Source: Kineosporia aurantiaca JCM 3230 (GTDB lineage: Bacteria; Actinomycetota; Actinomycetes; Actinomycetales; Kineosporiaceae). From it: a DNA stretch of 64,000 bases. Location of the stretch: contig JODP01000002.1 of assembly GCA_000719025.1 (NCBI GenBank), forward strand, positions 558,001-622,000. Reading direction: 5' to 3'. Shown here piece after piece: positions 37,840 through 47,728 of the stretch. Within the stretch, counting starts at the first letter, position 1, and each line of letters opens with the position of its first letter. The position numbers and the translations under genes were made by a program. Below the pieces are notes generated by a model. The model did no database searches. It saw only the letters and a program-made list of their open reading frames with translations, and was not told the DNA's origin.

Positions 37840-39027
37840 CTACAGCCAGTGGTTGCGTTTGAACAGGCTCCACAGCCCGAAGCTGACCGCGAAGATCACC
37901 CCGAGGGCCAGGTAGTAGCCGTAGTGCCAGCGCAGCTCGGGGATGTTGTCGAAGTTCATCCCGTAGATCCCGGCGATCGCGGTCGGCACCAGGCCGATCG
38001 CGGCCCAGGCGGAGATCTTCCGCATGTCCTCGTTCTGCCGGGTGGCGACCTCGTTCTGGGTCACCGAGAGCCTGGCCACATTGGCCTGGAGCACGTCCGA
38101 CAGCAGGCTGTCCTGCCGCTCGATCTCGTCGGTCACCCGCAGGATGTGGTCGTGCACGTCGCGGAAGTGCTGCCGGACCTTCTTGTCCCGGCCCGCCTCC
38201 ATCCCCGGCACCTGACCGCCCATCAGCCGGAACATCGGCTCCCCGAGCGGCAGCACGGCCCGGCGGAACTCCAGCACCTCGCGTTTGAGCTTGTAGATCC
38301 GCTCGGTGTGGTCGGCCTCCCGCTCGCCGAACACCTGCTGCTCGATCTCCGCGATGTCGTCGTCGATCGACTGGGCGACCACCGCGTAGTCGTCCACGAT
38401 CAGGTCGGCCATCCGGTGCAGCACGGCGATCGGGCCGATCGTGCCGCCGGCGTCGAGCTTGCCGTCGTCGAGTTCCTTGCGGACCCGGGTGAGCACGTCG
38501 GTGCTCCCGTGCCGCACGGTGATCAGGAAGTGGTCGCTGACGAAGACCGCGATCTCCTCGACATCCACGATCTCCTGGCTGTCCACGTACCGGACCGGCC
38601 GCAGCACCATGAACCACTGGCGTTCGTAGACCTCGAGCTTGGCCCGCTGGTGCGCGCTGATCGCGTCCTCCACGGCCAGGTCGGGCAGCCCGAACTCCTG
38701 GGCGACGTGCAGCACGTCCTCGGCGGAGGGGTTCTGCAGGCCGATCCAGACGAACCCGGCGGTGGCCCGGGCCGCCCGCGCGGCCTGCTGCATCGGCAGC
38801 CGGGTACTGCGCCGCAGACCGCTGTCGTAGACCGCGCAGTCACCGATCACGTCCTCGACGTTGCGGTGGGTCTCCCGGCGCGGGATCACGTCGTCCTGCA
38901 CCGGCGGGTGGGATCCGTTCAGCCCACCGCCCAGGGCCGTCCACACCGGCCGGACCGCCTTCAGCCGCTCCAGCACCGGCCTGCCCTCGTCCAGGGTGCG
39001 CTCGAACCAGCGTCGCGGCGTGCTCAC
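37840..39027 (-). CDS. corA: CorA-family magnesium/divalent cation channel
   Basis: A 395-residue CorA protein. A large cytoplasmic N-terminal domain precedes two C-terminal membrane helices. The selectivity motif 'YGMNF' lies between them and the C-terminus is basic ('FKRNHWL'). It forms a pentameric channel for Mg2+ or Co2+. It lies 26 bp downstream of the GCS2 ligase gene, in the same direction. Confidence 0.93.
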   Translation of the reverse strand: MSTPRRWFERTLDEGRPVLERLKAVRPVWTALGGGLNGSHPPVQDDVIPRRETHRNVEDVIGDCAVYDSGLRRSTRLPMQQAARAARATAGFVWIGLQNPSAEDVLHVAQEFGLPDLAVEDAISAHQRAKLEVYERQWFMVLRPVRYVDSQEIVDVEEIAVFVSDHFLITVRHGSTDVLTRVRKELDDGKLDAGGTIGPIAVLHRMADLIVDDYAVVAQSIDDDIAEIEQQVFGEREADHTERIYKLKREVLEFRRAVLPLGEPMFRLMGGQVPGMEAGRDKKVRQHFRDVHDHILRVTDEIERQDSLLSDVLQANVARLSVTQNEVATRQNEDMRKISAWAAIGLVPTAIAGIYGMNFDNIPELRWHYGYYLALGVIFAVSFGLWSLFKRNHWL

Positions 39028-39053
39028 TCAAACTCCCAGTTCACCCCGCGAGG

Positions 39054-40541
39054 CTACGGCAGCTCCCAGGTGTGCACCGGTTGGTTGGCGTGCATCCCCT
39101 CGCAGTACAGCGCCAGCATCTGCCGCAGCGCCTCGGCCCGGTCCGTGCCGGAACGCCCCGCGGTGCCCTGCTCCAGCCGCTCCACCGCCGCCACCTGCCA
39201 GGCCGCGCCGTTCAGCCCCGACTTCACCCGGTGCTCGACGATGCCCAGGTACTTGTCCACGTCGGCCCCCGGAACCCCGGCCGAGGCCAGCCCCTCGGCC
39301 GCCATCGGCAGCATCCGGCGCAGCACCAGCTCGTCCGCCCCGGTGGTGCCCAGGCCGGGCGAGTAGACCTCGGCCTCCAGCCCGTCCCTGGCACAGGCCA
39401 GGAAGTTGTCCTCGGCGGCGGCGAACGACATCTTCGACCAGACCGGCCGCTGGTCGTGCATCAGCGAGCGCAGCACCCCGTGGAAGAACGCGGCGTTGGC
39501 CACCGTGTCCACCACCGTCGGCCCGGCCGGCAGCACCCGGTTCTCCACCCGCAGGTGCGGCTCGCCGTCCACCACCGCATAGATCGGCCGGTTCCAGCGA
39601 TAGACGGTGCCGTTGTGCAGCCGCAGCTCCTGCAGGGCCGGGGCCCGGCCGGCGTCCAGCTCGGCCACCGGGTCCTCCTCGCCGACCTCGGGCAGCAGCG
39701 CCGGGAAGTACCAGCCGTTCTCGGCGAACAGGTCGAAGATCGAGGAGATCCACTTCTCGCCGAACCAGACCCGCGGCCGCACCCCCTGGTTCTGCAGCTC
39801 CTGCGGGCGGGTGTCGGTGGCCTGTTTGAACAGCTCGATCCGGGTCTCCGCCCAGAGCCGGCGGCCGAAGAAGAACGGGGAGTTGGCGCCGACCGCCAGT
39901 TGCGGGCCGGCCAGGATCTGGGCCGCGTTCCAGGCCCGGGCGAAATCCTCGGGCTGCACCTGCACGTGCAGTTGCACGCTGGTACAGGCGGATTCGGGCG
40001 CCAGGGAGGAGGCGAACGTGGAGAGCCGTTCGGCGCCGTGGATGTCCAGATGCAGGTTCTCGCCGCGGGCGGCCAGGATCGAGTCGTTCAGCGCCTTGTA
40101 GCGCGGCGACTCGGTCATCCACTCCGGGTCGCTCAGGTGCTCCGGCATCGTGGTGGGCAGGATGCCGACCATCACGATGTGCGCGTCGTGCGCGTTGGCG
40201 GCCCGCTCGGCCCGGTTCAGCGTCTCCCGCAGCCGGCCCTCCATCGCCGCCAGCTCGCCCAGCGGCGCCGGCTCGACGTTCAGCTCGATGTTGTAGGCAC
40301 CCAGCTCGGTCTGGAAGTTCGGGTCGCCGATCTTCTCCAGCACCGGGCCGTTGCGCAGCGTCGGCCGGTAGTCCGGCCCGACCAGGTTGAGCTCCATCTC
40401 CAGCCCGGTCATCGGCCGGTCGTCGGCGAACGGCCAGCTGGCCAGCAGCCGCTCGAACACGTCGAGGCAGAGGTCGACCTTCTCGCGGTAGCGCTGCCTC
40501 TCCTCGGCCGAGTAGCGGATCGCCGAGATCTCGTCACCCAT
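39054..40541 (-). CDS. Glutamate-cysteine ligase family 2 (GCS2) protein
   Basis: A 495-residue ATP-dependent carboxylate-amine ligase of the GCS2 group. Features include 'TGLEMELNLV', 'TELGAYNIELNVEP', 'ACTSVQLHVQV' and 'VGANSPFFFGRR'. In other bacteria such enzymes join glutamate to cysteine or another amine. Actinobacteria usually make mycothiol, so this may serve another gamma-glutamyl compound, for instance ergothioneine-type or peptide metabolism. The start is the ATG at 40541. It diverges from sbcD. Confidence 0.82.
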   Translation of the reverse strand: MGDEISAIRYSAEERQRYREKVDLCLDVFERLLASWPFADDRPMTGLEMELNLVGPDYRPTLRNGPVLEKIGDPNFQTELGAYNIELNVEPAPLGELAAMEGRLRETLNRAERAANAHDAHIVMVGILPTTMPEHLSDPEWMTESPRYKALNDSILAARGENLHLDIHGAERLSTFASSLAPESACTSVQLHVQVQPEDFARAWNAAQILAGPQLAVGANSPFFFGRRLWAETRIELFKQATDTRPQELQNQGVRPRVWFGEKWISSIFDLFAENGWYFPALLPEVGEEDPVAELDAGRAPALQELRLHNGTVYRWNRPIYAVVDGEPHLRVENRVLPAGPTVVDTVANAAFFHGVLRSLMHDQRPVWSKMSFAAAEDNFLACARDGLEAEVYSPGLGTTGADELVLRRMLPMAAEGLASAGVPGADVDKYLGIVEHRVKSGLNGAAWQVAAVERLEQGTAGRSGTDRAEALRQMLALYCEGMHANQPVHTWELP

Positions 40542-40712
40542 ATGAAAGACCAAACCACACCTTCGCGGGACTGGCGAGAGCAGGTGATCAACGAATGCGG
40601 TGCGCCGAAGGTGACTTTGGACCCCTTTGGGCCGGGCGGACACTCCGCTTTTGCCCGGATTGCCCGCGTGGCGATGCGGGGATTGTCGGTGGCGGTGCCT
40701 ACCGTGTCGTCC

Positions 40713-41930
40713 GTGCGCATCCTCCACTGCTCCGACTGGCACCTGGGCCGGTCGTTCCACCGCGTGGATCTGCTGGCCACCCAGGCCCGGTATCTGGACC
40801 ACCTGGTCGAGGTGGTCCGGGCCGAGCAGGTCGACGTGGTGCTGGTGGCCGGGGACGTGTACGACCGGGCCCTCCCGGCGGTGGACGCGGTGACCCTGCT
40901 GGACGAGGGGCTGCACCGGCTGGTGTCAGCCGGGGCCCGGGTGATCGTCTCCAGCGGCAATCACGACTCGGCCCGCCGCCTGGGCTTCAACGCCCGCCTG
41001 CTGAGTGCGGCGGGGCTGCACATCCGCACCGATCCGACCGGTGCGGGCGAGCCGGTGCTACTGGCCGACGAGCACGGCCCGGTCGCCTTCTACCCGCTGC
41101 CCTATCTGGAGCCCGCGCTGGCCGCGGGGCCACTCGCGGCCGAGCGCAGCCACCTGGGGGTGATGAGCGCCGCCGTCGATCGGGTAAGGGCAAATTTGAG
41201 GACGCACGCGGGCGCGCGTTCGGTGGTGGCCGCCCACGCCTTCGTGTTCGGCGCGGCCGCCTCCGACAGCGAGCGCGAACTCACCGCCGGTGGCCTGGGC
41301 CAGGTGCCGCTGGGCCTGTTCGAGGGTTTCGACTACGTGGCCCTCGGCCACCTGCACGGGCGTCAGACCCTCGCCGAGCCGGTCCGGTACAGCGGCTCCC
41401 CCCTGGCCTTCTCGTTCTCCGAGGCCGACCATCACAAGGGCAGCTGGCTGGTCACTCTGGACGCGAAGGGCCTGGCCGCGGTCGAACCGGTGCCCGCGCC
41501 CGTCCCCCGTCGGCTGGCCCGGCTGCGCGGAAACCTCGCCGAAGTCCTTTCCTCGCCGAGGTTCACGGCCCAGGAAGACGCCTGGGTCCAGGTCACCCTC
41601 ACCGACCAGCAGCGCCCGGCCGAGCCGATGGAGCAACTGCGCAAGCGCTTCCCGCACCTGCTCGAGCTGCGCCTGGAGCCGGAACGTTCCGGGCTGGCCG
41701 GACCGGTCTCGTACACCGAGAGAATTGCCGGCCGACCCGACCTCGAGGTCTGCTGCGGCTTCCTCGAGCATGTCCGCGGCCGCACCGCCACCCCCGCCGA
41801 AACTCTGCTCCTGCAGCAGGCGCTCGAGGCCGCAATGATCGAGAGCATGGAGGGGGTGGCCGCGGGCCCGGCCTACCAGGACCTGGCGGCGATCTACCCA
41901 GAGGTGCTCCAGCCGGGCCGGAGCGCCTGA
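40713..41930 (+). CDS. sbcD: Exonuclease subunit SbcD
   Basis: A 405-residue Mre11-like nuclease subunit. The metallophosphoesterase motifs appear in order: 'HCSDWHLGR', 'VAGDVYDR', 'SSGNHD', 'VVAAHAFV' and 'ALGHLHG'. With SbcC it opens hairpins and processes blocked double-strand ends. The GTG at 40713 begins the conserved 'VRILHCSDWHLG'. The stop overlaps the sbcC ATG by one base. Confidence 0.94.
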   Translation: MRILHCSDWHLGRSFHRVDLLATQARYLDHLVEVVRAEQVDVVLVAGDVYDRALPAVDAVTLLDEGLHRLVSAGARVIVSSGNHDSARRLGFNARLLSAAGLHIRTDPTGAGEPVLLADEHGPVAFYPLPYLEPALAAGPLAAERSHLGVMSAAVDRVRANLRTHAGARSVVAAHAFVFGAAASDSERELTAGGLGQVPLGLFEGFDYVALGHLHGRQTLAEPVRYSGSPLAFSFSEADHHKGSWLVTLDAKGLAAVEPVPAPVPRRLARLRGNLAEVLSSPRFTAQEDAWVQVTLTDQQRPAEPMEQLRKRFPHLLELRLEPERSGLAGPVSYTERIAGRPDLEVCCGFLEHVRGRTATPAETLLLQQALEAAMIESMEGVAAGPAYQDLAAIYPEVLQPGRSA

Positions 41931-44900
41931 TGCGCCTGCACCGTCTGGAGATCACCGGTTTCGGCCCGTTCGCCGAGCGTCAGCAGGTCGACTTCGACGA
42001 CCTGACCGAAGCCGGGCTGTTCCTGCTGCACGGCCCCACCGGCGCCGGCAAGACCAGCGTGCTGGACGCAATCTGCTTCGCTCTGTACGGAAGGGTGCCC
42101 GGCCAGCGCGGTTCCAGCGGCCGGTACCGCAGCGATCACCTGGATCCCACGGTCCGGTCCGAGGTGGTCTGCGAGTTCACCGTCTCCGGGCGCCGTCTGG
42201 AGGTCACCCGCTCGCCCGAGTGGCACCGTCCCAAGAAGCGGGGGGCCGGTTCCACCCGAGAGAACGCCCGGGTCGTGGTGCGGGAACGCGCCGGGTCCGA
42301 GTGGATCGGCCTGACCCACCGAATGGACGAGGCAGGCGACCTGATCGGCCAGCTGATCGGGCTGGGCCCAGAACAGTTCACCAAGATCGTGCTACTCCCC
42401 CAGGGCGAGTTCGCCGCGTTCCTGCGGGCGTCCGCCGAAGAACGCCGTCCCCTGCTCCAGAAGCTCTTCAGCACCGACCGTTTCGCGGCGGTGGAGAACT
42501 GGCTCGGCGAGCGGCGGCGCGAGGCCGCGGGTTCGATGACGGCGGCGCGGGCCGAGACGGCGCGGCTGCTGGCCCGGGCCGAGGAGGCGCGGCTGATCCG
42601 GGCCGAGGGGGAACCACCCGGCCTGGATCAGGTGGAGGCCATCGCGGACCTGGTTGAGCGCTGGGCCGAGGAGGCTCACGGGCAGATGGTCTCCGGCCGC
42701 GCCGACGTACTCCGGGCCGAGGCCGAGCACGAGAGAGCCCGGGCCGCCCACGAAGCTCTGGCCGATCAGGTGCGTCTGCGGGACCGAAGGCGTGAACTCA
42801 CCGCCGAACATGATCTATTGTTGTCTCAGGCGCCGGAGCAGGTTTCCCTCCGGAAGCGGTTGCAGGCCGCCGGGCACGCCCCGGTACTGCTCCCGCTGCT
42901 GGCCGAGCTCGACGCGGCGTCGACGGAGGTCGAGACCGCCGAATTCCGCGTCGAGCTGGCCGAGCAAGGGGTGCAGAAGAGCGACGCCGAGAACCTGGGC
43001 ATCAGCTCTCCCTCCCGCCTCGGCGAAACCCCCAGCCTCGGTGAACCCTCCGGCCTCGGTGAACCCTCCGGCCTCGGTGAACCCTCCCGCCTCGGTGAAC
43101 CCGCCGGCCTCGGCGAACCCGGGAATCTCGTCGAACTGGCCGATTTCACCGAGCGCTCCGGCCTCCCGGCGCTGCGGGCCGAACTCGCCGGCCTCACCGC
43201 CCTGCTCCCTGCCGAGCTGGAACTGCGGCGCCTCGACCGGCAGGCCGAGGCCGGGCAGGAGCGGCTGGAGCAGGCCGAGGCCGAGCGGGCCAAGGCCGAG
43301 AAGTCCGGGGGCAAGCTGAACGAGCAGGCCGAGAAGCTGCTGGCCGCCCGGAACGACAGCGAGGTGCTGGCATCCTCGGCCGAAGCCCGCCGGCGGGAAC
43401 TGGACCGCGCCAAGAAGGTCGCCGAGGCGGTCCTGACCGCCCAGTCCCTGTCCGAGCACCAGGTCGGGCTAGAGGACGAGCTGCGCGCGGCCACCGACGA
43501 GCACCAGTCCGCGGTGGCCGCCGCGCAGGACTTACAGGCCCGGCGCCTGGCCGGAATGGCGGCCGAACTGGCGGCCGGGCTGATCGACGGCGAGTCCTGC
43601 CCGGTGTGCGGCGGGCTGGACCACCCGCACCCGGTGAAAACCCGCACCCCGGCCGTGACCGAGAACGAGCAGCACCGGGCCGCGCAGCGCGAGTCCGAAA
43701 CGGCTGAGATCCGCGAGCTGGCCCGGCAGGCGGTGGAGGCCGGCCGGCAGCAGCTGGCCGCGGTCCAGGCGCTGACCGGCGGGGCAGACGCGGAGATCGC
43801 GATGTCCGACCTGGCCGAGGCGCAGTCCCGGCTGACCGAGGCCACCAAGGCCACGGCCAAGCTGCAGAAGCTGACCGCCGAGCTGGCCGGGCTGGCCACC
43901 AAGCTGGAGACCGCCCGGGCCCGCCTGGAATCCGCCACCGACGCGGCCTCAGACGTCCGCGAAGAACTGGCCGCTCTGCAAGGCCACCGCGCCGACTTGC
44001 GTGAACGAGTCGAGGCCGCCCGAGGCGAGGAGCCGAGCGTGCAGCTGCGACACGCCCGAGTTGCAGCCGCGGTCGAGGCCCTGACCGAGCACGAGGAAGC
44101 CGCCCGCGCCCTCCGCCAAGCCCGCTCCCGGGCCGACCGGGCCGCCGACGCCGCTGACCAGGCCGCCCGGGCCGCCGGTTTCCCCGGCCACGAGCAAGCC
44201 GCCGCAGCCGCCCTGCCCGACCCGGAACGCAGTGAACTGGCCGAGGCGATCGCCGATTACGATGCCCGCCTCTCCCGGGTGAAGGCGCTGCTGGAAGAAC
44301 TGGCCCCCACCCCCGAAGACCTCCCCGACACCGTCGTCGAAACCCTGCGCACCGCCTTCGAGTCCGCCCGAGCCACCCACCGCGCCACTCAGGAACACCA
44401 CACCCTGGCCACCCGCGCGGCCCAGGCCCTCGCCCGGCTGGCGACCGACCTGCAAACCCACGCCGCCCAGACCGCGCCGCTCCGAACGTCCTTCATCACC
44501 CTGGAAACCGTCTCGCGCTGCGTCGAGGGCACCGGCGGCGACAACCAGCTCCGCATGCGCCTGAGCTCCTACGTGCTGGCCGCCCGGCTGGAACAGGTGG
44601 CCCAGGCCGCGAGCGTCCGCCTCGCCGCCATGTCCGGCGGAAGGTACGAGCTGGTGCACACCGACGGCCCCGCCCGCGGTGGCGCCCGCTCCGGCCTGGG
44701 GCTGGCCGTGGTCGACGGCTGGACCGGCGTCCAGCGCGATCCGAGCACCCTCTCCGGCGGCGAGACGTTCTGCACCTCGCTGGCCCTGGCCCTCGGGCTG
44801 GCCGACGTGGTGCAGGCCGAGGCGGGCGGCGCGATCATCGAGACCCTGCTGGTGGACGAGGGTTTCGGCAGTCTCGACGAGGACACCCTGGACGAGGTGA

Positions 44901-45055
44901 TGGACGTGCTCGACGGCCTGCGCAGCGGCGGGCGGGCAGTCGGCCTGGTCAGCCACGTGGCCGATCTGCGGGACCGGATCCCGGCCCAGCTCGAGGTGGT
45001 GAAGACCCGTACGGGTTCCCGGCTGCGGATGGGGACCGGCGCTCTGGTGGGCTGA
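41930..45055 (+). CDS. sbcC: Exonuclease subunit SbcC
   Basis: A 1041-residue Rad50/SMC-type ATPase. Walker A 'GPTGAGKTSVLDAICF' lies near residue 35, 'FTKIVLLPQGEFAAFL' follows, and two long coiled coils flank the zinc-hook 'SCPVCGGLDHPH' near residue 560. The C-terminal cassette has 'STLSGGETFCTSLALALGL' and 'LLVDEGFGSLDEDTLDEV'. A hexapeptide repeat interrupts the first coiled coil (see separate entry). Coupled to sbcD. Confidence 0.94.
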   Translation: MRLHRLEITGFGPFAERQQVDFDDLTEAGLFLLHGPTGAGKTSVLDAICFALYGRVPGQRGSSGRYRSDHLDPTVRSEVVCEFTVSGRRLEVTRSPEWHRPKKRGAGSTRENARVVVRERAGSEWIGLTHRMDEAGDLIGQLIGLGPEQFTKIVLLPQGEFAAFLRASAEERRPLLQKLFSTDRFAAVENWLGERRREAAGSMTAARAETARLLARAEEARLIRAEGEPPGLDQVEAIADLVERWAEEAHGQMVSGRADVLRAEAEHERARAAHEALADQVRLRDRRRELTAEHDLLLSQAPEQVSLRKRLQAAGHAPVLLPLLAELDAASTEVETAEFRVELAEQGVQKSDAENLGISSPSRLGETPSLGEPSGLGEPSGLGEPSRLGEPAGLGEPGNLVELADFTERSGLPALRAELAGLTALLPAELELRRLDRQAEAGQERLEQAEAERAKAEKSGGKLNEQAEKLLAARNDSEVLASSAEARRRELDRAKKVAEAVLTAQSLSEHQVGLEDELRAATDEHQSAVAAAQDLQARRLAGMAAELAAGLIDGESCPVCGGLDHPHPVKTRTPAVTENEQHRAAQRESETAEIRELARQAVEAGRQQLAAVQALTGGADAEIAMSDLAEAQSRLTEATKATAKLQKLTAELAGLATKLETARARLESATDAASDVREELAALQGHRADLRERVEAARGEEPSVQLRHARVAAAVEALTEHEEAARALRQARSRADRAADAADQAARAAGFPGHEQAAAAALPDPERSELAEAIADYDARLSRVKALLEELAPTPEDLPDTVVETLRTAFESARATHRATQEHHTLATRAAQALARLATDLQTHAAQTAPLRTSFITLETVSRCVEGTGGDNQLRMRLSSYVLAARLEQVAQAASVRLAAMSGGRYELVHTDGPARGGARSGLGLAVVDGWTGVQRDPSTLSGGETFCTSLALALGLADVVQAEAGGAIIETLLVDEGFGSLDEDTLDEVMDVLDGLRSGGRAVGLVSHVADLRDRIPAQLEVVKTRTGSRLRMGTGALVG
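43016..43123 (+). repeat. 18-bp tandem repeat in sbcC
   Basis: Six 18-bp units encode Arg-Leu-Gly-Glu-Thr-Pro, Ser/Gly-Leu-Gly-Glu-Pro-Ser and close variants. Two neighbouring units are identical at the DNA level, a sign of recent expansion. The repeat falls in the ascending coiled coil of SbcC and contains Pro/Gly, so it should break the helix into a flexible loop. Confidence 0.92.
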
Positions 45056-45138
45056 AAGACGCCGACTTCGTGCCAGTCACGCTGGAAATGCCTTACTTGG
45101 GGACGGATGAGGCCGCGTCCGGATATCCGATCCTCACC

Positions 45139-46230
45139 TCAGGAGGCATGTCGCCCGGCAGCCGATTCACCGAACACCGGATGCCGGAAGATCCCCGGGT
45201 TGAACAAGGCAGTCCATTGCGGCGTCAGCGCATCCGGGTCGAGCAGGATCGGCAGCTCGATGTGCGCCTCCCGCAAGTGGGCCGGGCTGTGACCGGCATT
45301 CATGATCGAGAAGGCCAAGCAGACGAGCTCGCGCACTTGGCCCGCGGCCTTCACCTGCTCCCAGGTCGGGGTCATCCGGGGCAGGATCTCCTCGTATCCC
45401 GCCAGCGCCTCCAGCAGAACCCGCCGGGGAGCGCCATAACGGGTGACAGCAAGGTGCAGCCAGGCGAAGTCCTCCGCCCGGGTTCCCCAACCGGCCTCGG
45501 CCCAGTCCAGAGCTACCGGGCCGGCCGCGCTCGACACGCAGTTCAGCGGGTGCAGGTCCCGGTGGATCAGGAGGGGGCGCGGGTCGAGGGCCCGGGCACG
45601 GGCCATCCGATGTCGCAGAGCAGTGAACAGGGTGGTGAAGACGGTGCGCTGAGCGCGGAACGGATGCCCTGGGGTGGCTACGGTACGGGCGAAGACTTCG
45701 GCGTCCAAGCCGGCCAGTGAGTTCGCCGGCCGGGTGGGGAGAAGGTTCAGAGCAGCGGGATGAGCGCCCAGCAGATGCAGGCGGGCGATCAGTTGCCCGA
45801 TCGCCCGGGCGTTCAGGGGATCCGGGCCCGGCTCCACGTACTGCCGGACCGAGACCACCACCCGAAACGGGCTTTTGCGAACGGATGGAACTTCGAGCCA
45901 GCGATCCAGAGCCTGCATGGACAGAGGGGTGGGGAGCGGAGAACCGACCGTGGATCTCCGGTCCAGGGCGGCGATGGCGTACAGCGTGTGTCCTACCCCG
46001 TGCTCCCAGAACAGACTCTGCGCCTCATCTTCCGTAGGATCTACCGCATACTTCAGCACGACGCCCGCGAACGCCTCGGCCGCGATTGGTACGCGCAGTA
46101 CAGCGCGGCGGCGATGGCCGGGTCCGGTCGGCAATCGTCTGATCCTGCCCGCTCCGCGCAGTCCCAGCGAACGCAGACTCAGCTCGCTGATGGCCCGCTC
46201 CAGTGATCCAATGCCGGTCTCCTCATTCAT
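45139..46230 (-). CDS. Aminoglycoside phosphotransferase-like kinase
   Basis: A 363-residue protein with the APH/choline-kinase fold. The catalytic loop is 'LLIHRDLHPLNCV' and the metal-binding motif 'VALDWAEAGWG'. The N-lobe is weakly conserved, with 'FAGVVLKYA' as the probable Lys strand. The start overlaps the end of the upstream GT-B-like gene by 8 bp, so the two work together. It may phosphorylate a small molecule or sugar made or bound by its partner. Drug resistance cannot be inferred. Confidence 0.75.
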   Translation of the reverse strand: MNEETGIGSLERAISELSLRSLGLRGAGRIRRLPTGPGHRRRAVLRVPIAAEAFAGVVLKYAVDPTEDEAQSLFWEHGVGHTLYAIAALDRRSTVGSPLPTPLSMQALDRWLEVPSVRKSPFRVVVSVRQYVEPGPDPLNARAIGQLIARLHLLGAHPAALNLLPTRPANSLAGLDAEVFARTVATPGHPFRAQRTVFTTLFTALRHRMARARALDPRPLLIHRDLHPLNCVSSAAGPVALDWAEAGWGTRAEDFAWLHLAVTRYGAPRRVLLEALAGYEEILPRMTPTWEQVKAAGQVRELVCLAFSIMNAGHSPAHLREAHIELPILLDPDALTPQWTALFNPGIFRHPVFGESAAGRHAS

Positions 46231-47728
46231 GAGGTGTGTCCCTTCGCACCATGCGGATGAGCTTGTGCAGGTTGGAGTCGCCGAACAACTGCAGAAGTAC
46301 CTCTGGACTGCCGCCTTCCGCAGCCCACTGGGCCAAGGTCGTCACGTCGCTGCCGACGGTCGGCGCACAGGCGCCGAAGCGGTTGCGCAGGAAGGTGAGT
46401 TCGTCGGAGAAATCGCTGTAGTGGTTCAGGCTCGCCCCCGACAGGACGGTACCCAGCAGCAGATCTTTCCGCAGACGGCCGACGGATGCATCGAAAGCGT
46501 GGGCAGTCTGATGGTGTGTTAGGAAGGCGACGGCGGCACCGACCAGCGCCGCCTCGTCCAGTCGGTCCCACCGCAAGAGGTGGATTGCCGACAAGTGGGA
46601 CGGGTTGCGCCATCGGAACGACCCCATCTGGAAAGCGCCGGGCTCCGACCAGTTCCGCTGCATCACCGCATCCGCGGCCCGTTCGAAGGACAGACTCCAC
46701 GTTCCGACCAGGGCGGAAAGGTGCGTGTTCGAACCGGTTCCAGCACCCACCGAAGCACAGACCCGCGGGCTGGCAAGGACAGCCGCAAAGTCGCGGAGGC
46801 GACGGCTGTCCACGCCGGGCACAACCGCGTCCAGGAGGCACCGGGCCCCGGGTACCGCGCCGGCAACCTGCCGCAGGGCAGCGGCGTTCTCTTCGTCACC
46901 GGGTTTCAGCGGGGCGCCGACGAGGATGTCGTGACCGTTCAGCCGGCCGGCGATCTCGGTCAGGACAACGGCGTGCTGGGCCGGGGTCAGGGCGTTGTCG
47001 ACCTCCTTCTCCACGTCGGTCTCTCGGGTGAACCGGGTGGACGATGTCGGGTTGTAGATCAGGACGGGACCGGCACCCGGAGCCAGCTGTTCGAGCACCT
47101 TTTCCGCAGCGACTCGTTCGGCCCCGGAAAAGGACAGGACGCTTCCCCCACAGTCTGATTGGGGAGAGCTCTCGACGAAGGGCAGCGCGTCGGGGTGGGC
47201 CGAGCGGAAGTAGTTGAGAAAGCGCTTCGTACCACCGGCGACCCGCTGTCCGTACGCGTACAGACTCCAGCCGCGGTCCCATGTCCGCAGCAACCGGCGG
47301 ACGCCCGGGTCGGCCGGGGTGGGGTCCGGGAACGATGATGGCACGATGACCAGGTCGTAGGCGCGTAGGTCGGACATCCTCAAGTCGGAGACGTCGAGGG
47401 CCTGTCCGAAGCGGTCGTCCTGGTAGAGCGCAAGGTAGGCCGGATGACTGGCGAAATCGATGTGCGCACCGGGCAACCGGCGGTACAGCCAGTCCAGCCA
47501 GGCCGCGTGCCGGAGGAAGTCGCCCAGGTACCAGCGGTCGGTGTCGTGCAGCCAGAGCACCCGGGCCGGCGTGTCCGGCCCATTCGGGGCAAGTTCGTCC
47601 AGCCGTAGCCGCCCTATGCGCCGCAGCTGCCCGGCCGCGACGGGCGACCCGACCGATCCGGGTACCCCCGCCGCACCCACCGCTTCGTCCAAGATGGCCT
47701 CACCTGTTGATTTGGCAATTCCCCGCAT
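46223..47728 (-). CDS. GT9/GT-B-like protein of unknown function
   Basis: A 501-residue protein I do not firmly recognise. Its layout resembles ADP-heptose-type glycosyltransferases (GT9): 'ARVLWLHDTDRWYLGDFLRHAAWLDWLYRRLPGA' near the N-terminus, 'VLIYNPTSSTRFTRE' in the middle and 'PRVCASVGAGTGSNTHLSALVGTWSLSFE' as the likely nucleotide-sugar loop. The C-terminal 130 residues are helical and not typical. Its promoter appears leaderless. It is translationally coupled to the kinase. A sugar transfer role is a guess from fold. Confidence 0.5.
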   Translation of the reverse strand: MRGIAKSTGEAILDEAVGAAGVPGSVGSPVAAGQLRRIGRLRLDELAPNGPDTPARVLWLHDTDRWYLGDFLRHAAWLDWLYRRLPGAHIDFASHPAYLALYQDDRFGQALDVSDLRMSDLRAYDLVIVPSSFPDPTPADPGVRRLLRTWDRGWSLYAYGQRVAGGTKRFLNYFRSAHPDALPFVESSPQSDCGGSVLSFSGAERVAAEKVLEQLAPGAGPVLIYNPTSSTRFTRETDVEKEVDNALTPAQHAVVLTEIAGRLNGHDILVGAPLKPGDEENAAALRQVAGAVPGARCLLDAVVPGVDSRRLRDFAAVLASPRVCASVGAGTGSNTHLSALVGTWSLSFERAADAVMQRNWSEPGAFQMGSFRWRNPSHLSAIHLLRWDRLDEAALVGAAVAFLTHHQTAHAFDASVGRLRKDLLLGTVLSGASLNHYSDFSDELTFLRNRFGACAPTVGSDVTTLAQWAAEGGSPEVLLQLFGDSNLHKLIRMVRRDTPHE

